A program made the position numbers and the translations under genes. This document shows, piece by piece, positions 6,997-15,041 of a stretch of 52,788 nt of DNA; position 1 is the first letter of the stretch, and every line of letters begins with the position of its first letter. The notes under the pieces were generated by a model. That model was not told where the DNA came from, ran no database searches, and saw only the letters and a list, made by a program, of their open reading frames with translations. Source of the stretch: a virus; IMG/VR virus record IMGVR_UViG_3300007775_000137, positions 1 to 52,788 of that record, one strand, 5' to 3'.

Positions 6997-7656
6997 TTAC
7001 CACTGAAAAAAGTCTTTTAGATTTTGTGCTGATTTTTCACCCCAGCCCGGTATTGTCTTGGCACTTTCTGGGCTGCATAGCATCATGATTGATTCGCCCA
7101 AATTGTTGTCAAATAGCTTCAAATAATCCACTGCTTTTTTCACGCCAATACCGGGTAAAGATGCCAGCACAGCTTCTTGTCCACCAAATACATAGGCATT
7201 GCGAACTGGCTTAACTTTAATGTCGCCACGATTGCGCTTCGCTAAACGCTCAATACAGGGTGCAAAATCATCCTCGCCATCGCAAAAAATAATCATGACA
7301 CCCATTTCTTGTACGGATAACAATGCACCCCAAATAGAGGCATATGTCCATTTGCGCCCCGCATCGTCGATAAAATTTGAATCATCAATTTTGCCAGTGA
7401 CAACGACATAGCACCAGTTGCTAACTTGACGCATTTTGGCAGCTTGATTAAACAGGCGATTGTCGGCAATACTGGCAAGTAAATCATTAGGAGCTTTACG
7501 CTCTATTGTAATCATGTTGTCATCTTCGCACTTTACCCAAAAATCCCCCATATCATCTTGCATAGCAAATATTGGGTATTTATGTGCGAAATATTCCCAT
7601 ATTTCAGGATGGTGTATTTTTTCATTTCGGCTCATCATGATTGACTTAATTGTCAT
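6997..7656 (-). CDS. ERCC4/XPF-family structure-specific nuclease with HhH motifs
   Basis: 219 aa. The ERCC4 nuclease signature reads DFWVKCEDDNMITIERKAPNDL (residues ~38-60), with ERKxxxDL intact. Two helix-hairpin-helix motifs follow at the C-terminus: LPGIGVKKAVDYL and IPGWGEKSAQNLKDF. XPF/Hef enzymes cut branched DNA. In a phage this could resolve forks or recombination intermediates. ATGA overlap with the upstream gene. ERCC4 nucleases are mainly archaeal/eukaryotic and uncommon in bacteria outside phages. Confidence 0.85.
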   Translation of the reverse strand: MTIKSIMMSRNEKIHHPEIWEYFAHKYPIFAMQDDMGDFWVKCEDDNMITIERKAPNDLLASIADNRLFNQAAKMRQVSNWCYVVVTGKIDDSNFIDDAGRKWTYASIWGALLSVQEMGVMIIFCDGEDDFAPCIERLAKRNRGDIKVKPVRNAYVFGGQEAVLASLPGIGVKKAVDYLKLFDNNLGESIMMLCSPESAKTIPGWGEKSAQNLKDFFQW

Positions 7657-8009
7657 AATTCTAATTCGCCAGTTAAATTCATTTGTTTGATAGTTTCTTG
7701 AATAATCTTTATTGCATCAAAACAAGAACCATCAGAAATTGTTTCATCCTGTTTATTGTGTAGGATGTGATTTAGTATTTCTTCTGTATTACACGTATAG
7801 GGTAAATTGCAATTCCAATCTTCCTCATGCTGAAAACCAATACCAATAGTGAAAAACTTCGGGAATGCTACAATGGATTGATTTTCTGATAGTTGTACGC
7901 GAAATATCCAATAGTCCTCATCAAGAGGTGGTGTAATTGAAAGTATTGTATTGCCAACCTTTAATTCTGTATTTGCTTTTATAAATTTTTGGTTTATTTG
8001 TAGTTTCAT
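7653..8009 (-). CDS. hypothetical protein
   Basis: 118 aa, ATG 8009 behind CAGGAGATAAAA. Beta-rich N-terminal half (ELKVGNTILSITPP, DYWIFRVQLSENQSIVAFPKF), helical C-terminus. No recognised family. Located in the recombination operon between the SSB-like protein and the ERCC4 nuclease, with ATGA coupling to the latter. Confidence 0.7.
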   Translation of the reverse strand: MKLQINQKFIKANTELKVGNTILSITPPLDEDYWIFRVQLSENQSIVAFPKFFTIGIGFQHEEDWNCNLPYTCNTEEILNHILHNKQDETISDGSCFDAIKIIQETIKQMNLTGELEL

Positions 8010-8027
8010 TTTTATCTCCTGTCAAAA

Positions 8028-8068
8028 CAATACAGGGCAACACGCCTAAAACGCATTGCCCCATATTG
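8028..8068 (-). other. intercistronic hairpin carrying one dispersed motif
   Basis: On the minus strand a 13-bp stem pairs CAATATGGGGCAA with TTGCCCTGTATTG (two G-U pairs), followed by TTTT and the CAGGAG of the next gene. One arm is a copy of the genome-wide CCCKGTAT motif. Layout resembles the leader at 3767-3925. Confidence 0.5.
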
Positions 8069-8077
8069 AACTAAAAA

Positions 8078-8827
8078 TTAAAACGGCGGTTCAGTTTCAG
8101 CGTCATTAATTGCATCCTCAACTTCTTGACTTTGCACTGTAAAATGCGCTTTCAGCACGTCGCTAGATTCAATCAATTCTGCCAATTTGTCACGGTCAAC
8201 TCTGCCGTGACTCATCATTGCCATCTTCACAAATTCAGGCAAAAACAGCATGGCAGAACTTTTGTCATCGAAACCAGTTGGTTTTTCTGTATCATCAAAA
8301 CCAGGAATATCGCTGGTGATATTATAAAACTCATCATGTGCAGAAACAGCGGCATTTTCATCAGTAAAAACGTCTACAATTTTACTCGCCCATTTCGTTT
8401 TTTCTTCACCAGTTGTTTTACTTGTATATTTTCCAATGTCAACTAATTCGCGGGCAATATAGCCGCCGCCATGCTGGACATGAAAAGTTTCGCCAATTTT
8501 TTGGCTGACAGCCGCATCGTCAGTCATGCCCCAATACTCTTTGAGGCTATTAAAAATTTCACGCCATTCGCGGCTGTTTTTTGAGGATGTACGAGTGATA
8601 ACCTGTCCCTTAGTTCCTACGGGAATAAAGGAATACTCATAAAAAATTGTCAGTCCTTTTGCTGCCAATTTTTTATGTTCATCATTTTGATCGTCGTATC
8701 GCTCTGGGCGAGGATTCCATACACCTTGCCATCCGTCAACCTCAAACAAATCAAAGTACCGAGTTTTTTGATCTTCCGGCACTCCACCAGCACCAAATAC
8801 ATTATTATCTACATTACTATCTGTCAT
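8078..8827 (-). CDS. probable single-stranded DNA-binding protein
   Basis: 249 aa, ATG 8827 with AGGAGATAAA upstream. The protein ends in an acidic, proline-containing tip, DAINDAETEPPF, like the DDDIPF tail by which SSB recruits partners. The middle has SFIPVGTKGQVITRTSSKNSR and FHVQHGGGYIARELVDIG, compatible with an OB-fold, though I cannot confirm it. It opens the operon that continues with ERCC4 nuclease, RecT-like and RecB-like genes, which supports an SSB role. Confidence 0.5.
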   Translation of the reverse strand: MTDSNVDNNVFGAGGVPEDQKTRYFDLFEVDGWQGVWNPRPERYDDQNDEHKKLAAKGLTIFYEYSFIPVGTKGQVITRTSSKNSREWREIFNSLKEYWGMTDDAAVSQKIGETFHVQHGGGYIARELVDIGKYTSKTTGEEKTKWASKIVDVFTDENAAVSAHDEFYNITSDIPGFDDTEKPTGFDDKSSAMLFLPEFVKMAMMSHGRVDRDKLAELIESSDVLKAHFTVQSQEVEDAINDAETEPPF

Positions 8828-8843
8828 CTTGTTTTATCTCCTG

Positions 8844-9044
8844 TTATGATTGATTTTCTAAATCTGCCAGCCGCGCATTTTCTAATGAGCGGTTGACATT
8901 GCCAATATAATTTTTATCAGCCTGCCGTTTTTGACCAACGAACATATTCACAAGTCCAGACATTCCAACGCCTGTGCGTTTGCTTTCAGCGCGTAGCCAA
9001 TGCCGATTTTCATCCGATAAATAAACTGTAATTTGTTGACGCAT
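8844..9044 (-). CDS. ribbon-helix-helix regulator
   Basis: 66 aa with GGAGG before ATG 9044. RQQITVYLSDENRHWLRAES forms the strand and first helix, and GMSGLVNMFVGQ the second. This is a CopG/Arc-type DNA-binding protein. It is the first gene after the promoter at 9084-9112 and the inverted noncoding element, so it may control the recombination operon and itself. Confidence 0.65.
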   Translation of the reverse strand: MRQQITVYLSDENRHWLRAESKRTGVGMSGLVNMFVGQKRQADKNYIGNVNRSLENARLADLENQS

Positions 9045-9083
9045 TTTTTACCTCCATAAAGATTTTTTTAATTAGACAATTGC

Positions 9084-9112
9084 ATTGTAACACCTTAGCA
9101 CGTGTGGCACAA
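9084..9112 (-). promoter_or_regulatory. promoter of the RHH-SSB-recombination operon
   Basis: Minus-strand TTGTGC (9112-9107), 17-bp spacer, TACAAT (9089-9084), about 40 bp before the RHH start. The spacer contains CACACGTG, a possible operator half. Confidence 0.6.
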
Positions 9113-9165
9113 GTGTACCAATCTTAAATTTTTTCCCAAAACAAAACCATAAAAATCAACCCGTT

Positions 9166-9358
9166 ACCGTGTAAAATGTTGCAAAATGGCAAAATTGCCT
9201 GTAATGCCTCTAAAATGCGCTGTAAGCGTTTTTATCTTTTACATAGGGAAACACAAAGGGGGTATGCTCAAAACACTAGGATTGTTTTCAGTACTATACA
9301 TTTATGATTTGCTATGCAAACAGCGCAAAACGCAGCACAGGCCATTCTAGGGGCAATT
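9166..9358 (+). repeat. noncoding inverted-duplicate element, copy A
   Basis: This stretch is repeated in inverted orientation at 41426-41608. Shared blocks include ACCGTGTAAAATGTT (9166-9180), TAAAATGCGCTGTAA-like sequence near 9211, and TGCTCAAAACACTAGG (9265-9280). The core 9203-9358 has imperfect terminal inverted repeats: AATGCCTCTAAAATGCGC on the left, GCCATTCTAGGGGCAATT on the right. It contains no gene. Replication origin or a MITE-like element are both possible. Confidence 0.7.
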
Positions 9359-9465
9359 CAGATAACGATACAAGCCACCCGCAAACAATACAGGGTAGAT
9401 TTTTTTAAGGTTGCCTAGAATTGTTAAAAATTGGTTGTTTTTTGACACGGACTGACAGAGGATGA

Positions 9466-9511
9466 AAATAAAAAACCCTGTATGGCATTAGGGCGAACAC
9501 CATACAGGGTT
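9466..9511 (-). terminator. terminator of the lysis/LuxR operon built from two motif copies
   Basis: AACCCTGTATGG (9474-9485) and CCATACAGGGTT (9500-9511) form an exact 12-bp inverted repeat. On the minus strand it is followed by TTTTTTA. Both arms are copies of the dispersed CCCKGTAT motif. It lies about 30 bp after the stop of the LuxR-type gene at 9544. Confidence 0.85.
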
Positions 9512-9543
9512 ATAGGGAGGGGGTAGAGTGCTATTTGTTAGGC

Positions 9544-9789
9544 TTAATCAACTGTCCTTTGTCGGGCAATAATGTACTTATAGGCCAATTCTAGATCAAT
9601 GTGACCGCGTTTAATTCCTTCCATTACTGCCTCTGTTTTGTTGTGTACATTATAAATCCTATAAATAGAATGCAGATTATTTTTCACAGTTTGATGATTG
9701 ATTTTGAGTATAGCAGCTATTTCCCTGTTGCTCAAACCACCAGCAACAAACTGCAAAATCTTTTGCCGATGGGGGGTTAGTGTTGGCAT
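9544..9789 (-). CDS. LuxR-type HTH protein, DNA-binding domain only
   Basis: 81 aa. LTPHRQKILQFVAGGLSNREIAAILKINHQTVKNNLHSIYRIYNV is a complete GerE/LuxR helix-turn-helix at residues 4-49, with no receiver or sensor domain. Such stand-alone domains act as transcription regulators. It is coupled (TAATG) to the M23 peptidase gene and is the last gene of the late lysis operon, so it might act as a late or feedback regulator. Confidence 0.8.
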   Translation of the reverse strand: MPTLTPHRQKILQFVAGGLSNREIAAILKINHQTVKNNLHSIYRIYNVHNKTEAVMEGIKRGHIDLELAYKYIIARQRTVD

Positions 9790-10199
9790 TAAAAATAGGG
9801 CATTGGGTCAACTACGTTTGCCACGATATACCCCGACAATCCATAATTGGGAACCTGTAAATTGAAATGAACGTGTTCACCAAACGCATTACCCGTACTG
9901 CCAATTTCGCCTACGCCGTTACCTTGTATTGTTTGGTCAAACTCTCCGACGTACACTGCGTCAAGATGACAGTACCATGTATAAAAGAGTGAACCGTTAT
10001 TCTCATGTTCAATTATAACACGATTACCATAGCCTGAACTAAACCCAACATTTACAACCAATCCATCATAAGCGCACAATACAGGGTTTTTATTATCAGC
10101 ACTCCCGCCAATAACATCAAAATCTGCCCCTTCATGTTTATCATCCACTTTGCCACCAAAAGCAGAATAATTACGTGGTGCATTAAATGGTGATGTCAT
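9789..10199 (-). CDS. M23-family peptidase, endolysin component
   Basis: 136 aa. HEGADFD supplies the first metal-binding His-x3-Asp, and GEHVHFNL the HxH motif, as in LytM/M23 glycyl-glycine or D,L-endopeptidases. The chain opens with TSPFNAPRNYSAFGG, typical of phage M23 lysins. The frame stays open upstream for some 18 codons (FNAPYV is a partial duplicate of SPFNAP) without a good start, so the N-terminus is uncertain. It follows a glycoside-hydrolase-like lysin and holin candidates. Confidence 0.8.
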   Translation of the reverse strand: MTSPFNAPRNYSAFGGKVDDKHEGADFDVIGGSADNKNPVLCAYDGLVVNVGFSSGYGNRVIIEHENNGSLFYTWYCHLDAVYVGEFDQTIQGNGVGEIGSTGNAFGEHVHFNLQVPNYGLSGYIVANVVDPMPYF

Positions 10200-10258
10200 C
10201 ACATAAGGCGCATTAAATAGCTGCCCCAGTACCAGCCCAATTAATGGATTACTGGGGA

Positions 10259-11425
10259 TTATAATTTTGGGTCAGCAAACCATTGAACACTATTCCATTG
10301 TGGTACAACGGCATAATAAACGCGTCGTTCGCCAGTTGTCAGGCTCTCAGCTGCCATACATGCCCGTTGGATGCCGTCAGATGGTGTATACCAAAATTCA
10401 GATTCAACAGGTACAAATCCATCTGCAAAAATAGCGGCTTGTAATGATGCCTGAGGATTTAGGCTAATTGTTTGTCGCTCAATAGATTTATCCCATAATT
10501 CGGTTTGCCATGTCATACTCGGTACTCCCGGTACATAATTTTTAGCTAAATTAGCAATTGCGTCCATTTCTGGCTGTTGAGTTTGGAACCATTCCCAACC
10601 GCCGCCACTGGTGAATAAAACTTCACCCAAAGCGCGGTTTTCATGCGTTTGATTCCATGCCGTTTTTTGGTCAAGCCAGTATTTAATAATAGCTAAATAG
10701 GCATCTTGATCGGCATTGCAACAGCCATCCATACGCCAGCCGCCTTGAGGGTCAAGCGAATTTGTAAAGCCGCCACCTGTATCTTGATCGTAACGAACCG
10801 GGCCACCCTCAGTGAATAGCCATTGCACCTTGTAGCCAGCCGCTACAAACCGTTTATCCATTTCAGTCCAGCGACCGGCATAATTAGGCCATTCGCCCGG
10901 TAAGATTGCTTTATCTTTTGTTGGCACGTATGGATGATAGCCAACTAGACAATCATACTGGGCAGCAACTTTAGCAAACTCAACGGGAATATCATTTCCT
11001 ATAGCGGTATTGGCAATAACTAATTTGATGTGGGCATATTTAGCCTGATTGCGATATTCGTTTTTCCAGACACTCGCCGCCGCTGTTACCCAGTCGATGC
11101 GCTGTTGCATCTCTGTGGCATTTTGCGAATTGGCTAGATATTCATTAAATTCTTCGATAGCGTCCACATTTGGCGCATAATTGTCAAAAGTACCGTCAAT
11201 AAATGTTGCAAAAAATTGACGCGCTCTGACTTTATTGCCTTCGATACCGCCGTCAAATTGTTGCCCGGTATCGTACCAATGACGCAAAACAGTCTTGATG
11301 CCGCTATTCACGCCCTTGGCTTCATTTAGCAATTGAACATTGTCAACAGCTTTAACCCAGTATTCAGCAGGAAAAACAGCAACGGCACGCGGCCAGTCAT
11401 TTACAGGTGTCAAGAAGTGGAACAT
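10259..11425 (-). CDS. TIM-barrel glycoside hydrolase-like lysin
   Basis: 388 aa. The segments VGYHPYVP, GRWTEMDKRFVAAGYKVQWL, FTEGGPVRYD and HENRALGEVLFTSGGGWEW look like strands of a glycoside hydrolase barrel with a Glu in TEGG as candidate catalytic residue. The exact GH family is not clear to me. Placed between small membrane proteins and an M23 peptidase, it is probably a second cell-wall lysin. No signal peptide is seen, so export would need the holins. Confidence 0.55.
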   Translation of the reverse strand: MFHFLTPVNDWPRAVAVFPAEYWVKAVDNVQLLNEAKGVNSGIKTVLRHWYDTGQQFDGGIEGNKVRARQFFATFIDGTFDNYAPNVDAIEEFNEYLANSQNATEMQQRIDWVTAAASVWKNEYRNQAKYAHIKLVIANTAIGNDIPVEFAKVAAQYDCLVGYHPYVPTKDKAILPGEWPNYAGRWTEMDKRFVAAGYKVQWLFTEGGPVRYDQDTGGGFTNSLDPQGGWRMDGCCNADQDAYLAIIKYWLDQKTAWNQTHENRALGEVLFTSGGGWEWFQTQQPEMDAIANLAKNYVPGVPSMTWQTELWDKSIERQTISLNPQASLQAAIFADGFVPVESEFWYTPSDGIQRACMAAESLTTGERRVYYAVVPQWNSVQWFADPKL

Positions 11426-11428
11426 TGA

Positions 11429-11539
11429 TTATTTCCGCCTAAAATACCAAAGCAGGAGTGTAACTAAAGCAATAATTACAACCCCTGCAATGATAGTTAT
11501 ACCAATGGCATTAAGCCAAGCTAAATCTGAAAAGCTCAT
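11429..11539 (-). CDS. 36-aa single-span membrane protein (lysis accessory)
   Basis: ATG 11539 overlaps the upstream TAA by one base and the frame ends at 11429. The peptide has a short polar start (MSFSDLAWLNA), one strong transmembrane segment (IGITIIAGVVIIALVTLLLW) and a basic end YFRRK, giving N-out/C-in topology. It lies between the holin-like gene and the glycoside hydrolase with no gaps. A holin partner, pinholin or antiholin role is inferred from place and shape. Confidence 0.65.
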   Translation of the reverse strand: MSFSDLAWLNAIGITIIAGVVIIALVTLLLWYFRRK

Positions 11540-11835
11540 TATACCTTTGCTGGCTTTTTGGCAATCTTGTGAGTAGTCTGGTTGCCAACAATGGCAAATA
11601 CAACCGCGCCTAAAAGCTCAAACAATCCGTCAGTGGTACACTCAACATAAACCCAGGGCGTATTAAAACAGGATAGACCATAAACACCAGCAGCAACGGC
11701 CACAATTGCGCCTAACATAACTAGCCGTTTTACAGCCTCATCTTTTGCTTCGTACCATCCAGACAAACCCGGTACATATTCAAAAAGTAATGATAACAAT
11801 GCACCTGCTAATGTTGCTAATTGTAACTTATCCAT
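11539..11835 (-). CDS. holin-like membrane protein
   Basis: 98 aa from ATG 11835, with GGAGG at the right distance. Three hydrophobic stretches are visible: LATLAGALLSLLFEYVPGL, LVMLGAIVAVAAGVYGL and LFELLGAVVFAIVG. The tail KIAKKPAKV is basic. Size and topology fit a class I holin. It is followed immediately by a one-span protein and two lysins. Confidence 0.6.
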   Translation of the reverse strand: MDKLQLATLAGALLSLLFEYVPGLSGWYEAKDEAVKRLVMLGAIVAVAAGVYGLSCFNTPWVYVECTTDGLFELLGAVVFAIVGNQTTHKIAKKPAKV

Positions 11836-11839
11836 TCGA

Positions 11840-12214
11840 TTAACCTCCATTTAATGTTTTTACAATTTCAAAAATAATTTGAAAACCTAACCCACCGCCT
11901 AACAGCGGCCCTAGTATTTTAACCCATTTTTCCATTCTTTGGAAAATTTCTGTGCGCTCTTGTTCTCTAGCCTCACGAATATCATGCTCTTTTTCACGCT
12001 GTTCATTTTGCTGCCGTAACTCAACAGCTAAATTTTTGATTAGGTCTGATTGTTGCATAAACTTATTCTCTATTCTCTCTAATCGCCACAAAACGCCAGA
12101 TGAAAATGCTATATTTGTATCACCATTTAAGATGACATGATTGCGCCGCACCTGTTCACTTAGGTCATTTATCATCACTTCTAATTCTTCGATGCGCTTT
12201 TCAGTGATAGCCAT
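11840..12214 (-). CDS. coiled-coil protein with C-terminal membrane anchor
   Basis: 124 aa from ATG 12214. Residues 1-95 are a charged coiled coil (ITEKRIEELEVMINDLSEQV, QQNEQREKEHDIREAREQER). The end, WVKILGPLLGGGLGFQIIFE, is a probable membrane segment. This resembles phage XhlA-like haemolysin/lysis proteins that work with holin and lysin. It lies between the fibre protein and the holin. Confidence 0.55.
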   Translation of the reverse strand: MAITEKRIEELEVMINDLSEQVRRNHVILNGDTNIAFSSGVLWRLERIENKFMQQSDLIKNLAVELRQQNEQREKEHDIREAREQERTEIFQRMEKWVKILGPLLGGGLGFQIIFEIVKTLNGG

Positions 12215-12221
12215 AAAAACA

Positions 12222-13028
12222 TTATACACTAATGCCAAATAGCGGAGCGGTCATTTGAAAATAAGCATTGATAAATTGATCTGGTATTGCCGCCTGTGCT
12301 AAAAACACTAATGCAATACTACCATCAAAAAAACTACTACCGCCGCCATTCGCCCCAATCGAGAATGGATTAGCTACATTAGCAATTGATGCCGGAATAC
12401 TGGTTGTATTTGTGTATGTTGTATTGTTTACCCATAATTTCTGCTCTGTTGACGGATCAAATCTACCAGCTATAAATGACCACCCACTACCTACTGCTGC
12501 ACTGCTCACATTAATTGGCGTAACACCATCGCTAATCCACAAATTAACCAGCCCCGTTGTTCCTCTGCTAATTAAATATGCGCTTGTCCCACCCTTAGTA
12601 ATAATCTGTTCTGTGGCCACTGGCAGAGTGTTGTCAGGGAATATCCACGCGCCCATTGTTAAACCTCGAATAGTTGTGGCAATATGCGCCTCCGTTCCTA
12701 AAATATCAAATATTGCAGCATCGGCATGGGTATAGTAATCTGTGGAACCATTAAAACTCACAAAGTTCCGCAATTGCGCGGTGTTAAAAACAGGCGATCC
12801 GTTTCTAGTTAAATGTAGTCCATTACCTGATGTATCTACCAGCATGTCTTGATTACCACTGCCACCACCCGATAAACTACCAGGCCAAATTCCCACAATA
12901 CCAGGAAACATTTGCAACATGCCAATTGCATCCGCCATTGCATAAGTCGGATTATAAAGCAGTCTAAAATGCGCCGATAAAAGCGATATTTGATCTTCAT
13001 TCTGATTTTGCACCGCATATCCTGGCAT
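12222..13028 (-). CDS. LamG/concanavalin-like tail fibre or receptor-binding protein
   Basis: 268 aa. DTSGNGLHLTRNGSPVF, FVSFNGSTDYYTH, TMGAWIFPD and KLWVNNTTYT are the usual strands of a LamG (jelly-roll) domain, residues ~65-250. Such domains bind glycans and end phage tail fibres. It comes last in the tail operon, next to lysis genes, as expected for a tip protein. The protein is poor in charged residues, as expected for a virion surface domain. Confidence 0.65.
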   Translation of the reverse strand: MPGYAVQNQNEDQISLLSAHFRLLYNPTYAMADAIGMLQMFPGIVGIWPGSLSGGGSGNQDMLVDTSGNGLHLTRNGSPVFNTAQLRNFVSFNGSTDYYTHADAAIFDILGTEAHIATTIRGLTMGAWIFPDNTLPVATEQIITKGGTSAYLISRGTTGLVNLWISDGVTPINVSSAAVGSGWSFIAGRFDPSTEQKLWVNNTTYTNTTSIPASIANVANPFSIGANGGGSSFFDGSIALVFLAQAAIPDQFINAYFQMTAPLFGISV

Positions 13029-15041
13029 TTAGACACCACTCCCTATTCCACCTAATCCCAACTTAGCTAATTTCTGGCTTAATTTATCAGTCTTTCCACC
13101 CTGTATGGCAAGTCCCCACGGCATTGTATAAGTCAACGATTCGATAAAAATCATACGCGGATCAAGTCTCAATGTAGTTGGTTGCACTTTTCCAATTAAA
13201 AAGTCAGGTACAAATAGCCACTTTCCAGCCGTTACATCCCACGGCTTGACCTCGATTCCTTGTGAAGTTTCTACCCTTTGCGCCGGGTCGCTTAATCGCT
13301 GCTGATATTCAAAATCAGTCGGGATGACTTCGTATGTTGGCACTCTACCATTATAGATACCAAAAATATAACGATTGTCTGAACTATCACCACGCGCCAC
13401 TAAACCCTGTATGAGGCTCCAGGCGTTGGCATTGTCATTCAAATATTGCTTAACTGCTAAAGTATTGGCTGTTATTTTACTGGTTGACGTACTAAAAATG
13501 CTATTAGGATCGGCGGCAATAATAGCCGCTAAAACAACATCTAAATCATTAGTTCCCGTGCTGGCCGTTTGATTGTAAATGTATTTTTTGAACAGGTGCG
13601 AGTAACCCAAACAATTTAGACTTAATGTAATACCGCCGCCTTGACCAATGTTTAATTTTTGGCTAGTTTGCGGGTCTTTATTCTCATTCAAAAAGACATC
13701 ACGTATTGTTGTTGCTTCTGTTGTGCTGACTCCACCCGCACTCAAAACAGACTCTAAAACACCATACAGGGCTTGGCTATCAGTATCACCGCTAAACGCC
13801 GTAGTCGCCCTCATACCAATGGCAGGAGGGGAGACAGTAGTGTCTACTGTTGAATAGGTCAAGGCGACATTATTTGAAACTTGCAAAAGTGGCCCACGAG
13901 TTACCGACAATCCGCCTAAAATAATATCAATCTGATTTACGAATCCTTCCCAAATTTTTACCAGTGAAGGATTATAAACTTCAATATGTCGCATTAGGCC
14001 ATTAGCGAGCCAGTCCTCTAAATCAATCTGCGAATCGACTATTTTAATGAGTGCTGAATCATAGCCACCTAATGCGCTAATCGTATGCGAGTATGTACCG
14101 CTGTCTAATTTGTCGCCTAGGGAATCATCTACCAATGAACTGCCCACAACTAGCGGGTCAAATGCACTTATTGATAGGCTAACCGATTGATGAAATGTGC
14201 CAATAGTAGCGGCAAAAGTTGGCAGTATTGTTGTACTGCTTGTTGATGTGGTAGTAGTGCTAGTCGTCGTCGTCGTCGTTGTTGTCGTCGTTGTCGTCGT
14301 TGTCGTCGTTGTCGTCGTCGTCGTTGTCGTCGTTGTCGTCGTTGTCGTCGTTGTCGTCGTTGTCGTTGTCGTCGTTGTCGTCGTTGTCGTCGTTGCTCCA
14401 CCACTTGCCAACAATTCAATAGCAACGATAGACCATTCATCATTTGTTGAAGCTGTAAAATCTAATGTGTCACTTCCGCCCGTTGCGGTTTCATCACCAT
14501 CTGTGTAACTAATATCAGTTGAGGTTGAAACGCCAGTAGCACCGTCACTACGTTCAGTTGTACTAGTTCCAGGTGTAAATGGCGTACCATCACCGCCCAA
14601 GAAATTAGCACCACCTACAATTAGACTAGTAGCTGCTCCGGTTGTAAATGTACACGTTGGATTTGTATCCGTCCCATCGGCTTGACCAACATTCCCACCT
14701 ACGCCATTATTTGCGCCCGTGTAACTAATTGCCGATATTTCACTAGCAACTGCCGTTCCAGTGAGTGTAACAGCAACAGTATTTGAACCACTAGCAGGAT
14801 TATCTAATGTCCAGATTTCAGTAGTTAAATAACGGTTTACAGTGTAATTATATTCACGCTGGACACGCGCCGTTAATGTCACTCCATTATAGGTAATTGC
14901 CGTAACTGGATTTGTTACGGTTGAAAACAACTTTACAATAACAACTAATGTCCTATCAGTTCCGCTTGTAGTATGCGAAAATGACGCACTACTGCGATTT
15001 GCGCTACTAGCATCAACTGTTATTGCATCAAATGTCGGCAT
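13029..15041 (-). CDS. tail tip protein with threonine-rich linker
   Basis: 670 aa. Residues 1-210 form a beta-sandwich-like domain rich in Thr/Ser (FSHTTSGTDRTLVVIVKL, SEISAISYTGANNGVGGN). A ~55-residue run of almost pure threonine follows. The C-terminal 400 residues (SALIKIVDSQIDLEDWLANG to the end) resemble siphovirus tail proteins of the ReqiPepy6 Gp37 type. The linker probably spaces an outer domain from the tail body and may be O-glycosylated, given the many glycosyltransferases here; that is an inference. Confidence 0.6.
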   Translation of the reverse strand: MPTFDAITVDASSANRSSASFSHTTSGTDRTLVVIVKLFSTVTNPVTAITYNGVTLTARVQREYNYTVNRYLTTEIWTLDNPASGSNTVAVTLTGTAVASEISAISYTGANNGVGGNVGQADGTDTNPTCTFTTGAATSLIVGGANFLGGDGTPFTPGTSTTERSDGATGVSTSTDISYTDGDETATGGSDTLDFTASTNDEWSIVAIELLASGGATTTTTTTTTTTTTTTTTTTTTTTTTTTTTTTTTTTTTTTTTTTTSTTTTSTSSTTILPTFAATIGTFHQSVSLSISAFDPLVVGSSLVDDSLGDKLDSGTYSHTISALGGYDSALIKIVDSQIDLEDWLANGLMRHIEVYNPSLVKIWEGFVNQIDIILGGLSVTRGPLLQVSNNVALTYSTVDTTVSPPAIGMRATTAFSGDTDSQALYGVLESVLSAGGVSTTEATTIRDVFLNENKDPQTSQKLNIGQGGGITLSLNCLGYSHLFKKYIYNQTASTGTNDLDVVLAAIIAADPNSIFSTSTSKITANTLAVKQYLNDNANAWSLIQGLVARGDSSDNRYIFGIYNGRVPTYEVIPTDFEYQQRLSDPAQRVETSQGIEVKPWDVTAGKWLFVPDFLIGKVQPTTLRLDPRMIFIESLTYTMPWGLAIQGGKTDKLSQKLAKLGLGGIGSGV
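14261..14394. repeat. GTC/GTT trinucleotide tract (poly-threonine coding)
   Basis: About 134 bp of GTCGTCGTT-type triplets, reading as ACN threonine codons on the minus strand, around residues 216-260 of the tail protein. As a triplet microsatellite it can change length without a frameshift. Opposite-strand long frames here (poly-Val, poly-Arg) are by-products. Confidence 0.9.

Noticed and set aside
14168-14508. Long opposite-frame reading frames of poly-valine and poly-arginine
   Set aside because: They arise from the GTC/GTT triplet tract that codes threonine in the tail gene; no ribosome sites or other support.
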